Origin: Bacillus fonticola
GTDB taxonomy: Bacteria > Bacillota > Bacilli > Bacillales > JC228
DNA length: 64,000 nt
Assembly (NCBI RefSeq): GCF_012955605.1
Contig: NZ_CP052135.1
Coordinates: 424,001 to 488,000, forward strand
Reading direction: 5' to 3'
Both the position numbers and the translations under genes were made by a program. Under the pieces are notes generated by a model. That model did no database searches. It was given only the letters and a program-made list of their open reading frames with translations, and had not been told where the DNA came from. Shown here piece after piece: positions 8,686-18,264 of the stretch; position 1 is the first letter of the stretch; the number at the start of each line of letters is the position of its first letter.

Positions 8686-8724
8686 GAGGGTTCATCTTGT
8701 TAGTTTAACGAGATGGGCCTTTTT
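8686..8724 (+). terminator. Terminator after threonine aldolase
   Basis: An imperfect stem with G-U pairs (GGGTTCATCTTGTT / AACGAGATGGGCCT) is followed by TTTTT. Confidence 0.75.
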
Positions 8725-8831
8725 CCATTGACAGTTAATGCGGTTTACACTCCCATATCCAGACTGAATAAGACAAACCGTTGGAGGCAATCTAATGAAC
8801 AAATATAAAGTGAAAAAGGAGCAGTCTTACA

Positions 8832-9464
8832 ATGGAATGGGACTTTATTTGGAAAGCAATACTAATCGTAATTGCTGGAACATTTCTTCTGAGAATTGCG
8901 GGAAGAAAAACAATTTCACAAATGACTTTGGCTGAGACAGTTATTATGGTGGCGATCGGTTCTTTATTGATTCAACCTGTTGCTGGAAGGAATGTTTGGA
9001 TGACAATTGCCGTGGGGGCTGTACTCGTCACTACACTTATTGTTATCGAATATTTGCAAGTCAAATCTGATTTCCTAGAAAAACTTGTCACAGGTAAATC
9101 AAAAATATTAATTGAAAACGGTAATGTGAATGAGAAGAATTTGAAGAAGCTTAGAATGACTGTTGATCAACTCGAAATGCAATTAAGACAAAATAATGTC
9201 ACGAAACTTAGCGACATCCAATGGGCAACGTTAGAACCTAATGGACAGGTTGGTTTCAGCTTAAATGAGGACGCCCAACCCGTGACGAAAAAAGAGTTTC
9301 AACAATTACTTCAAGCTTTATCCATGAGCAATGCGCAAGTCGCTCAATTAACGCAGCAGTTAAATCAGTTGAGGCAGATAAATAGTCAATCAAATCAAAA
9401 AGACATGTTTGCGGAGGTGAAGTATAAAGAACATCAGCGCACGCCACCTAAGCACTTACAATAA
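8832..9464 (+). CDS. DUF421 (YetF-like) membrane protein
   Basis: This 210-residue protein has two or three N-terminal transmembrane helices (residues about 5-75), then the conserved DUF421 core LVTGKSKILIENGNVNEKNL and a Gln-rich C-terminal tail (about 155-190). It matches B. subtilis YetF/YrbG/YkjA-type proteins. Relatives of this family (2Duf) influence spore germination and resistance, but no specific role can be assigned here. ATG at 8832 follows AAAAAGGAG. The tail ends in a basic PPKHLQ. Confidence 0.85.
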   Translation: MEWDFIWKAILIVIAGTFLLRIAGRKTISQMTLAETVIMVAIGSLLIQPVAGRNVWMTIAVGAVLVTTLIVIEYLQVKSDFLEKLVTGKSKILIENGNVNEKNLKKLRMTVDQLEMQLRQNNVTKLSDIQWATLEPNGQVGFSLNEDAQPVTKKEFQQLLQALSMSNAQVAQLTQQLNQLRQINSQSNQKDMFAEVKYKEHQRTPPKHLQ

Positions 9465-9644
9465 TACGTTTTGATCAATCGTGTGAAGTTACGTAACCCC
9501 CCCCTTGAAGTAGGGATATACACATGCTCAATTTTCTGTAGCCTTCCAAGCAAATCATGTTGAACGTTTTCACCGTTTGTAAGATAAGACACACAAAAAT
9601 TAAATGGGCATATGTTGATACAAACGGGAGGGGGAGGATATGAA

Positions 9645-10043
9645 ATGAAAGATATTGGTGAGTTATGCAAGCAATTTGGTCAAATACTTGGCGGAAAAGC
9701 GAAAGTGAAACACGGTGTGTGTAAAGTAGAAAAAGATCGCACAAACATTCAAGTCAACATATTGGGGAAACCTAGTCGTTCTGGGCTTTCCGTCCATTCG
9801 ATGTGGTCATTTGAATCAATGGATCATCAAGGTAACGCTTTAAATTTAGGTGAGACTGCGCTTCTTCAAGAAGAAGTGTATCCGTTTATTTGGGAATTAC
9901 AAAAAAGCGGCATCATGGTAACGTCCCTTCATAATCATTGGCTAATGGATAGCCCCCATCTAGTTTATGCACACTATGCTTCTGTGGAGGAGCCACTTTC
10001 CTTCGCAAATAAAGTTGCAGAAGCGTGCAAGATCCTTAAATAA
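9645..10043 (+). CDS. DUF1259 (LppY/LpqO) family protein
   Basis: This is a 132-residue protein with the DUF1259 core: MWSFES near residue 58, GETALLQEEVYPFIWELQ and the His-rich TSLHNHWLMDSPHLVYAHY. Family members are small and often occur as lipoproteins or duplicated domains; this copy has no signal peptide. The ATG at 9645 was chosen over upstream codons because a very strong GGGAGGGGGAGG lies 6 bases before it. The biochemical role is unknown. The downstream neighbour is a multicopper oxidase gene 95 bp away, but no shared operon is proven. Confidence 0.8.
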   Translation: MKDIGELCKQFGQILGGKAKVKHGVCKVEKDRTNIQVNILGKPSRSGLSVHSMWSFESMDHQGNALNLGETALLQEEVYPFIWELQKSGIMVTSLHNHWLMDSPHLVYAHYASVEEPLSFANKVAEACKILK

Positions 10044-10138
10044 TCATTTTCAAGGTAACGATTGTCTATGAATCAGGCTCCTCCTTAAATACAGAAGTAT
10101 ATTTTCCTAAATAATACAAACCATTAAACATTCAATTA

Positions 10139-11611
10139 ATGGGGGAAAGTAATCATGGGAAATATATTAAAAACCAGGGAGGAGTCACATCTATACATGA
10201 AAAGGTGGATGCATGGACATTTAACGGATCCGTTCCAGGCCAACCAATCCGCGTTAAGCAAGGGGAAGCCGTCAGAATCACTTTGAAAAATAACATCAAC
10301 GAGCCTGTTAGCATCCACTGGCATGGGATCCCTCTTTCTAATACAGAGGACGGAATCCCTGGTGTCACACAAGATGCCGTTCTACCTGGAGAAGAGTATA
10401 CGTACGAGTTTGTCTTAGATACCCCAGGGACTTACTGGTACCATAGCCATCAAAACGGTGTTGAGCAACTCGATATGGGGCTCTATGGAACCTTTATTGT
10501 TGAATCAGAGGATGATAAGAATTATGACCGGGATTACATGCTTGTTTTAGATGAATGGCAATCCAATCCAAGTGAAATGCAAATGGGCGGAAATGATGAA
10601 GTGGACACTGATAAGCAGGAAGAAGATCAAAAGGGAAACAATAATGACATGGAGAGCATGGACATGAATCAAAATGAAAGTGCATCTAAGGAAGAAAACA
10701 AAGGTTTCCCGAATAAAAATGGGTCAAGTTCTATTATGGAAATGGACGATATGTCTTCTTATGATATTTTCACTATTAATGGCAAGACGTACGGAGAGAA
10801 TGAACCGTTAAAAGTGAAAAAAGGCGATCGGGTAAAATTGCGATTTTTGAATGCAGGTTATATTGCACACCAAATTCATATTCCAGTTAATTATAAGGTA
10901 ACCCATGTTGATGGCCAACCAATTAATCAGCCGAATGACCAAGGAGCAAATAAACTATTGGAAGTCGCTCCAGGAGAAAGATACGATATAGAATTTATTG
11001 CTACTGGCGAAGACTTTACGATTGATTGTCACGGGGACATGCCTGCTGCAAAGGATATGAAAATAGATGTGGATGATGAGGCTGGGGACCAAGTGCTAAG
11101 CCATGCTACTAACACCGAGGATGTAACTTTTGACAGTCTCGGTAAAAGCACCACTTCCTCTCCATTCTCTTTAGACGATCAGTTCGATGTGGAGTATTCC
11201 ATGGACTTAGGCGTTGAGATGAAGTCAGATGAGCTGAAATATACGATCAATGGAGATGCATTTCCGGATGTACCGCCACTTGAAGTGAAAATGGGAGATA
11301 AAGTGAAATTGACTTTGACTAATGTAAGTAAAGACAATTCAAGTCACCCCATGCATTTACACGGTCACTTCTTTCAAGTATTAAGTAAAGACGGTAATCC
11401 GATCGAGGGAGCTCCGATTTTAAAGGATACACTCAATGTGAAAGCAGGAGAAACGTACGAAGTAGCATTCCTTGCTGATAATCCAGGAAATTGGCTAGTT
11501 CACTGTCATGATCTTCATCATGCCTCTACTGGGATGGTGATGATCGTGAAATTTGAAAACTTCAAGGAATTTTATAAGGACACAGGAAAAGTGGAGAATG
11601 ATCCGGAGTAA
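10139..11611 (+). CDS. Multicopper oxidase lacking a signal peptide
   Basis: This is a three-cupredoxin-domain copper oxidase of 490 residues from the first ATG. All copper sites are present: IHWHG, YWYHSHQ, HPMHLHGHFFQ and the C-terminal HCHDLHHASTGM, which supplies the type 1 and trinuclear ligands. A Met/Asp/Asn-rich insert (about residues 135-205, with MQMGG, MESMDMNQN and MEMDDM) resembles the methionine-rich segments of CueO-type oxidases. Related Gram-positive enzymes are secreted or lipid-anchored, but no signal sequence precedes the domain, and an in-frame TAA lies about 20 bp upstream. The start at 10139 has no clear ribosome binding site, so the 5' end may be eroded. Activity on Cu(I) or phenolics is inferred. 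Confidence 0.85.
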   Translation: MGESNHGKYIKNQGGVTSIHEKVDAWTFNGSVPGQPIRVKQGEAVRITLKNNINEPVSIHWHGIPLSNTEDGIPGVTQDAVLPGEEYTYEFVLDTPGTYWYHSHQNGVEQLDMGLYGTFIVESEDDKNYDRDYMLVLDEWQSNPSEMQMGGNDEVDTDKQEEDQKGNNNDMESMDMNQNESASKEENKGFPNKNGSSSIMEMDDMSSYDIFTINGKTYGENEPLKVKKGDRVKLRFLNAGYIAHQIHIPVNYKVTHVDGQPINQPNDQGANKLLEVAPGERYDIEFIATGEDFTIDCHGDMPAAKDMKIDVDDEAGDQVLSHATNTEDVTFDSLGKSTTSSPFSLDDQFDVEYSMDLGVEMKSDELKYTINGDAFPDVPPLEVKMGDKVKLTLTNVSKDNSSHPMHLHGHFFQVLSKDGNPIEGAPILKDTLNVKAGETYEVAFLADNPGNWLVHCHDLHHASTGMVMIVKFENFKEFYKDTGKVENDPE

Positions 11612-11633
11612 GACAAAATTGATTTTTACCTTC

Positions 11634-11672
11634 AGGAGGACACATCTAGACGGTGTGTCCTTCTATTTAACT
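11634..11672 (+). terminator. Probable terminator after multicopper oxidase
   Basis: The 11-bp stem AGGAGGACACA / TGTGTCCTTCT contains one G-U pair and is followed by a broken T-rich stretch. Confidence 0.65.
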
Positions 11673-11746
11673 TTTGATGAGAAAATTCCGTTGTTTTACC
11701 AAATGATGTGACAGGACAAAGAATAAGTAACAAATCTACTCCCTTC

Positions 11747-11784
11747 GCACCGATGTCTTATAAAAAAGACTTCCGGTGCTTTTT
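11747..11784 (+). terminator. Second terminator, upstream of topB
   Basis: GCACCG-ATGTCTT pairs imperfectly with AAGACTTCCGGTGC and is followed by TTTTTA. It is a second stop signal between the oxidase gene and topB. Confidence 0.7.
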
Positions 11785-11864
11785 ATTTGAAAGGATGTTG
11801 TGTGCTTCGTACCGACAGAACATGGTATGCTACAAATAGTATACATTTTGAAAGGACTGTCTTC

Positions 11865-14048
11865 ATGAGTAAACGTTTAGTATTAGCAGAAAAGCCATCT
11901 GTCGGAAGAGACATTGCCCGTGTATTGAACTGTCAGCGCAAAGGGAACGGCTTTTTCGAGGGTGACAAATATATCGTGACGTGGGCACTCGGTCATCTTG
12001 TGACGTTAGCTGAGCCTGAAGTATATGGGGATCAATATAAATCCTGGCGTATCGAGGATCTACCGATGCTGCCATCTCCGTTAAAGCTTGTCGTGATAAA
12101 ACAAACGGGCAAGCAATACAGTGCTGTGAAAGCGCAAATGAACAGAAAAGACGTGCAAGAGATCATTATCGCAACTGATGCGGGGCGTGAGGGAGAACTT
12201 GTAGCACGATGGATACTTGAAAAAGCACGTATCAACAAGCCTATTAAAAGATTGTGGATTTCATCTGTAACAGATAAGGCGATTCTCGACGGGTTTGCCA
12301 ACTTAAAAAGTGGGAAGGCGTACGAAAATTTATATGCGTCTGCTGTTGCGCGATCTGAAGCGGACTGGTACGTGGGGATTAATGCGACGCGTGCGCTCAC
12401 GACAAAATACAACGCCCAACTTTCTTGTGGACGTGTGCAAACCCCAACTCTCGCCATGATTGCTGAGCGCGAGGCAGAAATCAAGAACTTTAAACTAAAG
12501 TCGTACTTCGGGATGCTCGCCGCAACGGACAAGCTGAAGCTAACGTGGCAGGATGCGAAATCAAAAAGTACGAGAACATTTGATCAAGGGAAGATCGATC
12601 AACTCACTCGCCAGCTGCAAAACAAAAAAGCGACGATCACAGACATTCATAAAGTAAACAAAAAGAGTTTTGCTCCACAGCTGTATGACTTGACGGAGCT
12701 TCAGCGAGAGGCAAATAACAAGTTTGATTACTCGGCAAAAGAGACACTAGGGCTCATGCAGAAGCTGTACGAGCAACATAAGCTTGTCACGTACCCGCGT
12801 ACAGATTCACGCTACTTATCAACTGATATGGTAGACACGTTAAAGGATCGGGTTGAAGCATGTCGCGTCCAGCCGTATGCAAAAATAGCATCAAAACTCG
12901 TATCATCGCCAATTCAAGCGAAAAAATCTTTCGTCGATAATAGCAAAGTATCCGATCACCACGCAATTATCCCGACAGAGCAACGGGCAAATTTGCAATC
13001 GTTAAGTAACAAGGAAAGAAATATATACGATCTGATTGTGAAGCGGTTTTTAGCAGTGTTGTATCCAGCTTTTGAGTATGAACAAACGACAGTCCACGCG
13101 AAAATTGGTGAGGAGTTGTTCACAGCAAAAGGGAAAACAGTCCTCGCAGCGGGTTGGAAAGAGGTTTATGGAGAGGTTGTTTCTAACGATGAGGAAGACG
13201 TGGATGATCAGCTCCTACCGAACATGATCAAAGGCGAATCTCTTCACGTGACATCACTCACCCAAACATCTGGCGAGACGAAGCCACCGAAACGATTTAA
13301 CGAAGGATCTCTGCTGTCAGCAATGGAAAACCCTGCAAAATTCATGCAAGGAGAAAGCAAAGATCTTATTCAAACGATCGGTAAAACAGGTGGTCTTGGA
13401 ACAGTGGCGACAAGAGCAGACATTATCGAAAAGCTCTTCAACAGCTTCTTGATTGAGCAAAAAGGCAAAGAGATCTTCATTACAAACAAAGGAAAGCAGT
13501 TGCTAGACCTCGTTCCTGAGGATTTGAAATCGCCGGCCCTTACCGCAGAATGGGAGCAAAAACTGGAGCAAATCGCAAAAGGCACTCTCCAACAAAAAGC
13601 ATTTATTGCAGAGATGAAAACGTACACGAAAACAGCCGTGAACGAAATTAAAGACAGCAAAGCTAGATTCAAACACGATAATGTAACGGGAACGAAATGC
13701 CCTGACTGTGGGAAGCTCATGCTTGAAGTAAAAGGCAAGAAGGGGAAAATGCTCGTTTGCCAGGATCGTGAATGTGGACACCGGAAAAACATTGCGAAAA
13801 CGACAAATGCCCGCTGCCCGAACTGCCGTAAAAAACTAGAGCTCGTAGGAGAAGGCGAAGGGCAGCTATTCGTTTGCAAATGCGGCCATCGCGAAAAGCT
13901 TTCTTCTTTCAACGAGCGACGTAAAAAGAACCAGCACAAAAATGTGTCGAAGCGTGAAGTGAACCAGTATATGAAGAGGCAGGACAAAGAAGAGCCGATT
14001 AATACGGCCTTGGCTGATGCTTTAGCGAAGTTAAAGTTGGATAAATAA
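11865..14048 (+). CDS. topB: DNA topoisomerase III (type IA)
   Basis: This 727-residue type IA enzyme relaxes negative supercoils and decatenates DNA by single-strand passage. The N-terminal Toprim domain begins LVLAEKPSVGRDIA and carries the acidic ATDAGREGE motif (103-111). The catalytic tyrosine is Y310 in VTYPRTDSRYLS. C-terminal zinc-ribbon motifs follow (CPDCGK...CQDREC and CPNCRK...CKCG, about residues 615-685), then a basic tail. The ATG at 11865, behind GAAAGGA, was chosen because homology begins there; a longer frame from 11787 adds unrelated residues across the upstream terminator. Confidence 0.95.
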   Translation: MSKRLVLAEKPSVGRDIARVLNCQRKGNGFFEGDKYIVTWALGHLVTLAEPEVYGDQYKSWRIEDLPMLPSPLKLVVIKQTGKQYSAVKAQMNRKDVQEIIIATDAGREGELVARWILEKARINKPIKRLWISSVTDKAILDGFANLKSGKAYENLYASAVARSEADWYVGINATRALTTKYNAQLSCGRVQTPTLAMIAEREAEIKNFKLKSYFGMLAATDKLKLTWQDAKSKSTRTFDQGKIDQLTRQLQNKKATITDIHKVNKKSFAPQLYDLTELQREANNKFDYSAKETLGLMQKLYEQHKLVTYPRTDSRYLSTDMVDTLKDRVEACRVQPYAKIASKLVSSPIQAKKSFVDNSKVSDHHAIIPTEQRANLQSLSNKERNIYDLIVKRFLAVLYPAFEYEQTTVHAKIGEELFTAKGKTVLAAGWKEVYGEVVSNDEEDVDDQLLPNMIKGESLHVTSLTQTSGETKPPKRFNEGSLLSAMENPAKFMQGESKDLIQTIGKTGGLGTVATRADIIEKLFNSFLIEQKGKEIFITNKGKQLLDLVPEDLKSPALTAEWEQKLEQIAKGTLQQKAFIAEMKTYTKTAVNEIKDSKARFKHDNVTGTKCPDCGKLMLEVKGKKGKMLVCQDRECGHRKNIAKTTNARCPNCRKKLELVGEGEGQLFVCKCGHREKLSSFNERRKKNQHKNVSKREVNQYMKRQDKEEPINTALADALAKLKLDK

Positions 14049-14062
14049 ATGAGTTGCAAAAA

Positions 14063-14095
14063 CAAGGTACGGCGTACGGAACAGGCCGTACCTTG
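14063..14095 (+). terminator. Hairpin after topB
   Basis: A perfect 11-bp stem CAAGGTACGGC / GCCGTACCTTG lies 15 bp after the stop codon, without a good T tract. It is either a weak terminator or a 3' stabilising hairpin. Confidence 0.5.
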
Positions 14096-14199
14096 CACTT
14101 GAGTACGATTAGAAAAGAGCTGTGTGCGCATTTTAAATAAAGAATAGAAAATTCGTCTAAAGGGGTTCAGCTAATAAATAAAGGAGGCAATTATACATA

Positions 14200-15063
14200 G
14201 TGAACAATCTACAACCAGGAACAGTCATGTCCCTATCGGTTGACCGTGAAGTCCCGTTTGGTTATTTCTTAACAGACGGTAGAGATAGTGTGTTACTTCA
14301 TCAGTCGGAAATCGTAGGGGAAGTAGGTTTAGATGAAGAGGTGGACGTTTTTTTATTTCAGGACAAAGAGGGTCGATTAGCCGCGACGATGAATGTGCCA
14401 GATGTCCAAGTAGGGCGTAACGGATGGGCGGAAGTAGTCGGGGTACAAAGAGGACTAGGCGTGTTCGTAAATATCGGAGTGATGAAAGACATTTTGATCT
14501 CTCCGGACGATCTCCCTATTTATCAGGAAATCTGGCCTGCGGAAGGCGACAAGCTGTACATGTCGTTGAAGGCTGATCGTAATGGTCTACTGTACGGAAA
14601 GATTGCGACGGAGCAGGTCATTGAGCAAATTACGACAAAGGCGCCTGCCGATATGAAAAATAAAGATATCAAGGGTCGGGTGTACCGCTTGCTAAGAGTA
14701 GGCACCTTTTTGCTCACGGAAGAAGGATACCGTTGCTTTGTGCATGAAAGCGAGCGACCAAAGGAGCCGCGTTTAGGAGCTTTAGTTGACGGGCGAGTCA
14801 TCGATGTAAAAGATGATGGCTCGTTGAACGTATCGTTGTTCCCTAGAAAACAAGAAAAGATGGATGACGACTCCCAAAAAATTATTGCCTACCTTGAAAA
14901 AAGAAACGGCTCCATGCCATACGGGGATAAAAGTCATCCCGATGAAATTCAAAGAAGGTTTGGCATGAGCAAAGCTGCCTTCAAGCGTGCATTAGGGAAG
15001 CTCATGAAAGAGAGAAAAATACGCCAAGAGGACGGCTGGACGTACTCAGCTGATAAAAAGTAA
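14200..15063 (+). CDS. cvfB: S1-domain RNA-binding protein CvfB (YitL family)
   Basis: This 287-residue protein has a run of S1-like OB folds (LQPGTVMSLSVDREVPFGYF at the N-terminus, GWAEVVGVQRGLGVFVNIG near residue 76, GRVYRLLRVGTFLLTEEGY near residue 153) and a C-terminal winged helix (DEIQRRFGMSKAAFKRALGK). This is the CvfB architecture, an RNA-binding regulator first described as a staphylococcal virulence factor. Start is GTG at 14200 behind AAAGGAGGCAATTATACATA. It is a single gene with its own terminator shared with the convergent MFS gene. Confidence 0.9.
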   Translation: MNNLQPGTVMSLSVDREVPFGYFLTDGRDSVLLHQSEIVGEVGLDEEVDVFLFQDKEGRLAATMNVPDVQVGRNGWAEVVGVQRGLGVFVNIGVMKDILISPDDLPIYQEIWPAEGDKLYMSLKADRNGLLYGKIATEQVIEQITTKAPADMKNKDIKGRVYRLLRVGTFLLTEEGYRCFVHESERPKEPRLGALVDGRVIDVKDDGSLNVSLFPRKQEKMDDDSQKIIAYLEKRNGSMPYGDKSHPDEIQRRFGMSKAAFKRALGKLMKERKIRQEDGWTYSADKK

Positions 15064-15068
15064 CAACA

Positions 15069-15107
15069 AAAAGAGGCACAAAACCAATGACGGTCTGTGC
15101 CTCTTTT
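15069..15107. terminator. Bidirectional terminator between cvfB and MFS gene
   Basis: The 12-bp stem AAAAGAGGCACA / TGTGCCTCTTTT has A-rich and T-rich flanks on its two sides. Confidence 0.9.
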
Positions 15108-15111
15108 GTAA

Positions 15112-16314
15112 TTAGGAAGCCGTTTGCTCTCTGGAAACCGCTGTTTTCCCTTTTCGTCCTTCCATCATCGTCATCACGAATGCAACGATAAGGAACACGC
15201 TGGAAATTTGAAATAACGTACCAGTATCAACGTATTGGGCGATGACACCAAATACGAGGCCACTCAAGCCGATACCAAGGTCAATGGATGAAAAGAACAT
15301 GCCGTTAGCGACTCCGCGACGATTCGCTGGAGTTTTGGACAGTGTCCAGGATTGAAGCGTCGGGATTAGAGAACCGAACCCTATTCCAAACAACATACCA
15401 GCAATTGCGATAAACAAGTTTGAATAAGCAAAGGAAAGCACCCACATCCCGATGAAGGTTAGCACGATACAGATCAGCACTAGACCTCGTGGGCCTCTTT
15501 GGTCAAACCATTTTCCTGCGATTGGTCTAAATAGCGAAGCCATAATCGCGTTAAATAAGTAGAATAGGAAAATTTGATCAATGCCGCGCTCTTCACCGAA
15601 AATGACGATAAAAGTCACGATCGAACCGTATCCAAACGTGATGATGATCGTAACGAATGCAGGATACCAGCTTGATTTCTCTATTAAAGATCCGAGGTAA
15701 GAGAATTTCAACTCTTCTTTTTTTGTGTTTTTCACCACTTCAGGTGTGTGATAGTGTACGGTTGCTAGTAGAACTACCGCTATCACGCTTAAAGCACTAG
15801 AAATATAAATCAGATTTGTAAAGGTTGTAGTCTGGAATAAATAGATTCCTAGACTTGGGGCAATAATCATACCTAGTGTAATGGAAAGACCAAAGTAACC
15901 CATACCTTCACCTAGTCTGGAGTTCGGGACAACATCGACGGCCGCTGTTCCATTCACTGTTGTTGACCATCCCCATGCAAGCCCGTGAACAAATCGGAAA
16001 AGTAGGAAGATCACAACGACCTGCGACAATGGATAAATGACGGTGATAAGTAAAAGTAAAACAACGCCTATTAATACGAGCGGTTTTCGAGTCTTGTATT
16101 CTAGCATAAAACCAATAAACGGACGGATGAGAATCGCACCAATGGAAAATAACGACGTGACCAAACCGATTTCTAAACCAGAAGCCCCTAGAGATTGAAT
16201 GTATGGGGGCAAGGTCGGAATGAGCATTTGAAATGACATAAAGACAAATAAGTTTCCAACCATCAGCATAATAAACGACTTTGTCCATAACGGTTCCTTA
16301 TTTGTTTGAACCAA
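15112..16314 (-). CDS. Major facilitator superfamily transporter
   Basis: This is a 400-residue, 12-helix MFS protein, probably an efflux permease. It shows the MFS loop 2-3 region (FIGFMLEYKTRKPLVLIG), the motif RFVHGLAWGWSTTVNGTAAV in helix 4 and a matching C-terminal half (IAGKWFDQRGPRGLVLI). Start is TTG at 16314 with AAGGGA 8 bases upstream; no ATG in the same frame fits better. It is monocistronic. The substrate is unknown; the family is close to multidrug or sugar efflux carriers of Bacillus. Confidence 0.85.
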   Translation of the reverse strand: MVQTNKEPLWTKSFIMLMVGNLFVFMSFQMLIPTLPPYIQSLGASGLEIGLVTSLFSIGAILIRPFIGFMLEYKTRKPLVLIGVVLLLLITVIYPLSQVVVIFLLFRFVHGLAWGWSTTVNGTAAVDVVPNSRLGEGMGYFGLSITLGMIIAPSLGIYLFQTTTFTNLIYISSALSVIAVVLLATVHYHTPEVVKNTKKEELKFSYLGSLIEKSSWYPAFVTIIITFGYGSIVTFIVIFGEERGIDQIFLFYLFNAIMASLFRPIAGKWFDQRGPRGLVLICIVLTFIGMWVLSFAYSNLFIAIAGMLFGIGFGSLIPTLQSWTLSKTPANRRGVANGMFFSSIDLGIGLSGLVFGVIAQYVDTGTLFQISSVFLIVAFVMTMMEGRKGKTAVSREQTAS

Positions 16315-16530
16315 AGTATATCCCTTCTTTCATACGACTAAAAACAAAAATGAATCCTCTTTGTCAGAAGATCCATCACGTGGACACACCTTGCCCTAAG
16401 AATAATATTTCGAATTACTAAATACTATCACATCAAGAGGGAAAAGGGAATGTGAATTTATTCCCGGTTTGCTTGTGTAAGGTCCTGGAAATGAACCCCA
16501 GACCTTATCTATCAAAACCAATACATACTG

Positions 16531-16764
16531 TTATTCTTTCGCAGGTTTACCTCCAATAAAATCGTTTATTTTCTTTAACTCATTTTCCTTCATCTTATTG
16601 TTTGTTGCCTGAGATATGTGGAACGGATCTTCATCACCACTTGGGTCCGTTTTGTCTTCAATATAAATGCCCATCTGTTTTCCTGTCGCGTCGTTATGAA
16701 CGTTTTCGTACTCGCCGTCCGGATGTGGTGTCGTTTCTACATGCAAATTCCTTTTATCATCCAT
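16531..16764 (-). CDS. Hypothetical acidic protein, 77 residues
   Basis: This small, very hydrophilic protein (begins MDDKRNLHVETTPHPDGEYE) has no membrane segment and no cysteine. ATG at 16764 has AAGGAGATGATCAT upstream. I do not recognise a family. It lies between two MFS genes on the same strand but is separated from both by more than 60 bp. The first half is rich in Asp, His and Pro and the second half in Lys, Glu and Asn, suggesting a partly disordered protein. Confidence 0.65.
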   Translation of the reverse strand: MDDKRNLHVETTPHPDGEYENVHNDATGKQMGIYIEDKTDPSGDEDPFHISQATNNKMKENELKKINDFIGGKPAKE

Positions 16765-16829
16765 ATGATCATCTCCTTGTACTTAAGATGTGATGTTGAG
16801 AAAAAAACTATTCTTTCGTAATGAGTTAA

Positions 16830-18068
16830 TTACGTGTTTACACTTGGAGTTTCCGCATAATAGGAAACCTTTTTTCGTTGAAAGGTCAAAATCGCTAATA
16901 CTATTGTGACGAGTAACATGATAATTGACCAAATAATGAATACGACTCTAACCGAGCTGATTTCTCCCGCCAATCCAATTCCTAATGTGGAAGCGATTTG
17001 CACGACGGCTAGGCACGTGCCCATGACGCTACCAAAGCGACCCATAATTTGCGTTGGAACATGCTGCTGATAAAATGTCGTCATCCCGGTGCTAGCAAAA
17101 GCCATAAAAAACGCGAGTAACATGAAGGAAAGGATAGCGGTTATAAACGAGGTGGAGATCGAGAACAACACATAGCCGACTGCTGTCATGAACGTTCCCA
17201 CCCCAAGTAGAAGTCGGAGTGACAAAAGGTGAACGATCGCACTGTTCAAAATAGACCCAGCTAAATATCCTATTCCCGTAAGACTCACCAACAAACCGTA
17301 CTCGCTATCTGATAATGAAAGGACTTGTTGAGAGAAGACGACTTCCTGCGAATCCAACCCAAGAGCAAGGACAAACGTGAGCTGAAACAATGCATAAATC
17401 CACACGACGTAAGGGGCTTGGCGCACAAATATTCCGCCCCGACTCCAATCCGATACAATGGTTTGAAGAGAGAACCGTGTACCTATAGTCTCGTCATTAG
17501 AAGTCGCGCTCAGGCTTGGTAACAAATATAGAATGAAAGCCGCGATCAAAAAGGATCCTGCATTGATGAAAATAGCCACGTCAATTGGGCCGAGCAAAAG
17601 CAGCACACCAGCTAATGCAGGGCCAATGATAAAGGCACCAGACGTTAACAAATGATGAATTGAATTAAATCTTTTTCGCTGTTCACTTGGAACGAGCAAC
17701 GTAACATACGTCATCGAGGTCGGCATAAAAATGTGACTGGCTACTCCTAGAACAAAAGTGACTCCGTACACTGCCCAGATGTTCGGCATAAAAGGAATGG
17801 TGATGATTAACAGTGCCCGCGCAACATCAAGCACGATCATCAAGCGCCGGTTATCAAGACGGTCAATCAAGCTTCCAGCCCATAATCCTGTAAGCATGCC
17901 AGCGATTGGCTTGATCAAATACAATCCGGCAACAGCTAATGGTGACTCAGTCATTTGCAGTACTAAAAGATTGATGGCAATTAAATAAATCCAATCCCCT
18001 AAACTTGAAATACCGATTCCGCTTAGTAATAATGTCGGTTGCCGCCACCGACTGGTTGTAGTATTCAT
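16830..18068 (-). CDS. Major facilitator superfamily transporter (EntS-like group)
   Basis: This is a 412-residue, 12-helix permease. The N-terminus has SGIGISSLGDWIYLIAINLL, the pattern of the MFS_3/EntS-like exporters whose members export siderophores, macrolides or other drugs. The loop 2-3 motif GLWAGSLIDRLDNRRLMI is intact. ATG at 18068 follows AGAGGTAGCCTGC. It is transcribed away from the hut operon. The substrate is not known, and no siderophore synthesis genes are near it. Confidence 0.85.
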   Translation of the reverse strand: MNTTTSRWRQPTLLLSGIGISSLGDWIYLIAINLLVLQMTESPLAVAGLYLIKPIAGMLTGLWAGSLIDRLDNRRLMIVLDVARALLIITIPFMPNIWAVYGVTFVLGVASHIFMPTSMTYVTLLVPSEQRKRFNSIHHLLTSGAFIIGPALAGVLLLLGPIDVAIFINAGSFLIAAFILYLLPSLSATSNDETIGTRFSLQTIVSDWSRGGIFVRQAPYVVWIYALFQLTFVLALGLDSQEVVFSQQVLSLSDSEYGLLVSLTGIGYLAGSILNSAIVHLLSLRLLLGVGTFMTAVGYVLFSISTSFITAILSFMLLAFFMAFASTGMTTFYQQHVPTQIMGRFGSVMGTCLAVVQIASTLGIGLAGEISSVRVVFIIWSIIMLLVTIVLAILTFQRKKVSYYAETPSVNT

Positions 18069-18109
18069 GCAGGCTACCTCTTTTCTTGTACAGATTTAAT
18101 ATGAAGTAC

Positions 18110-18195
18110 GCGTGCCTCCGCCAACAGGATGTTGGTGCTTCTGCGTTGCGCTAAGGACGGCGCGTTCTTAGCAGAAGTTCCTATTTATTAAGTGC
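18110..18195. repeat. Dispersed repeat with nested hairpin (GCGTTGCGCTAAGGAC type)
   Basis: CTTCTGC (18138-18144) pairs with GCAGAAG (18171-18177), and inside it GCTAAGGAC pairs with GTTCTTAGC. The core GCGTTGCG[CT][CT]AAGGAC recurs at 51814-51829, beside another element of this window. Confidence 0.55.
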
Positions 18196-18264
18196 CTGGC
18201 TCGCCCATTAGAGCTCCGAAATCCAGCATAAAAGCAGTTTACCCATTCTCAAGCTCAACTCTCC

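Noticed and set aside
13370..14131. Long antisense frame (253 codons) over the end of topB
   Set aside because: It is opposite a well-supported gene, rich in Ser/Phe/Cys as expected from the reverse of Lys/Glu codons, and matches no family.
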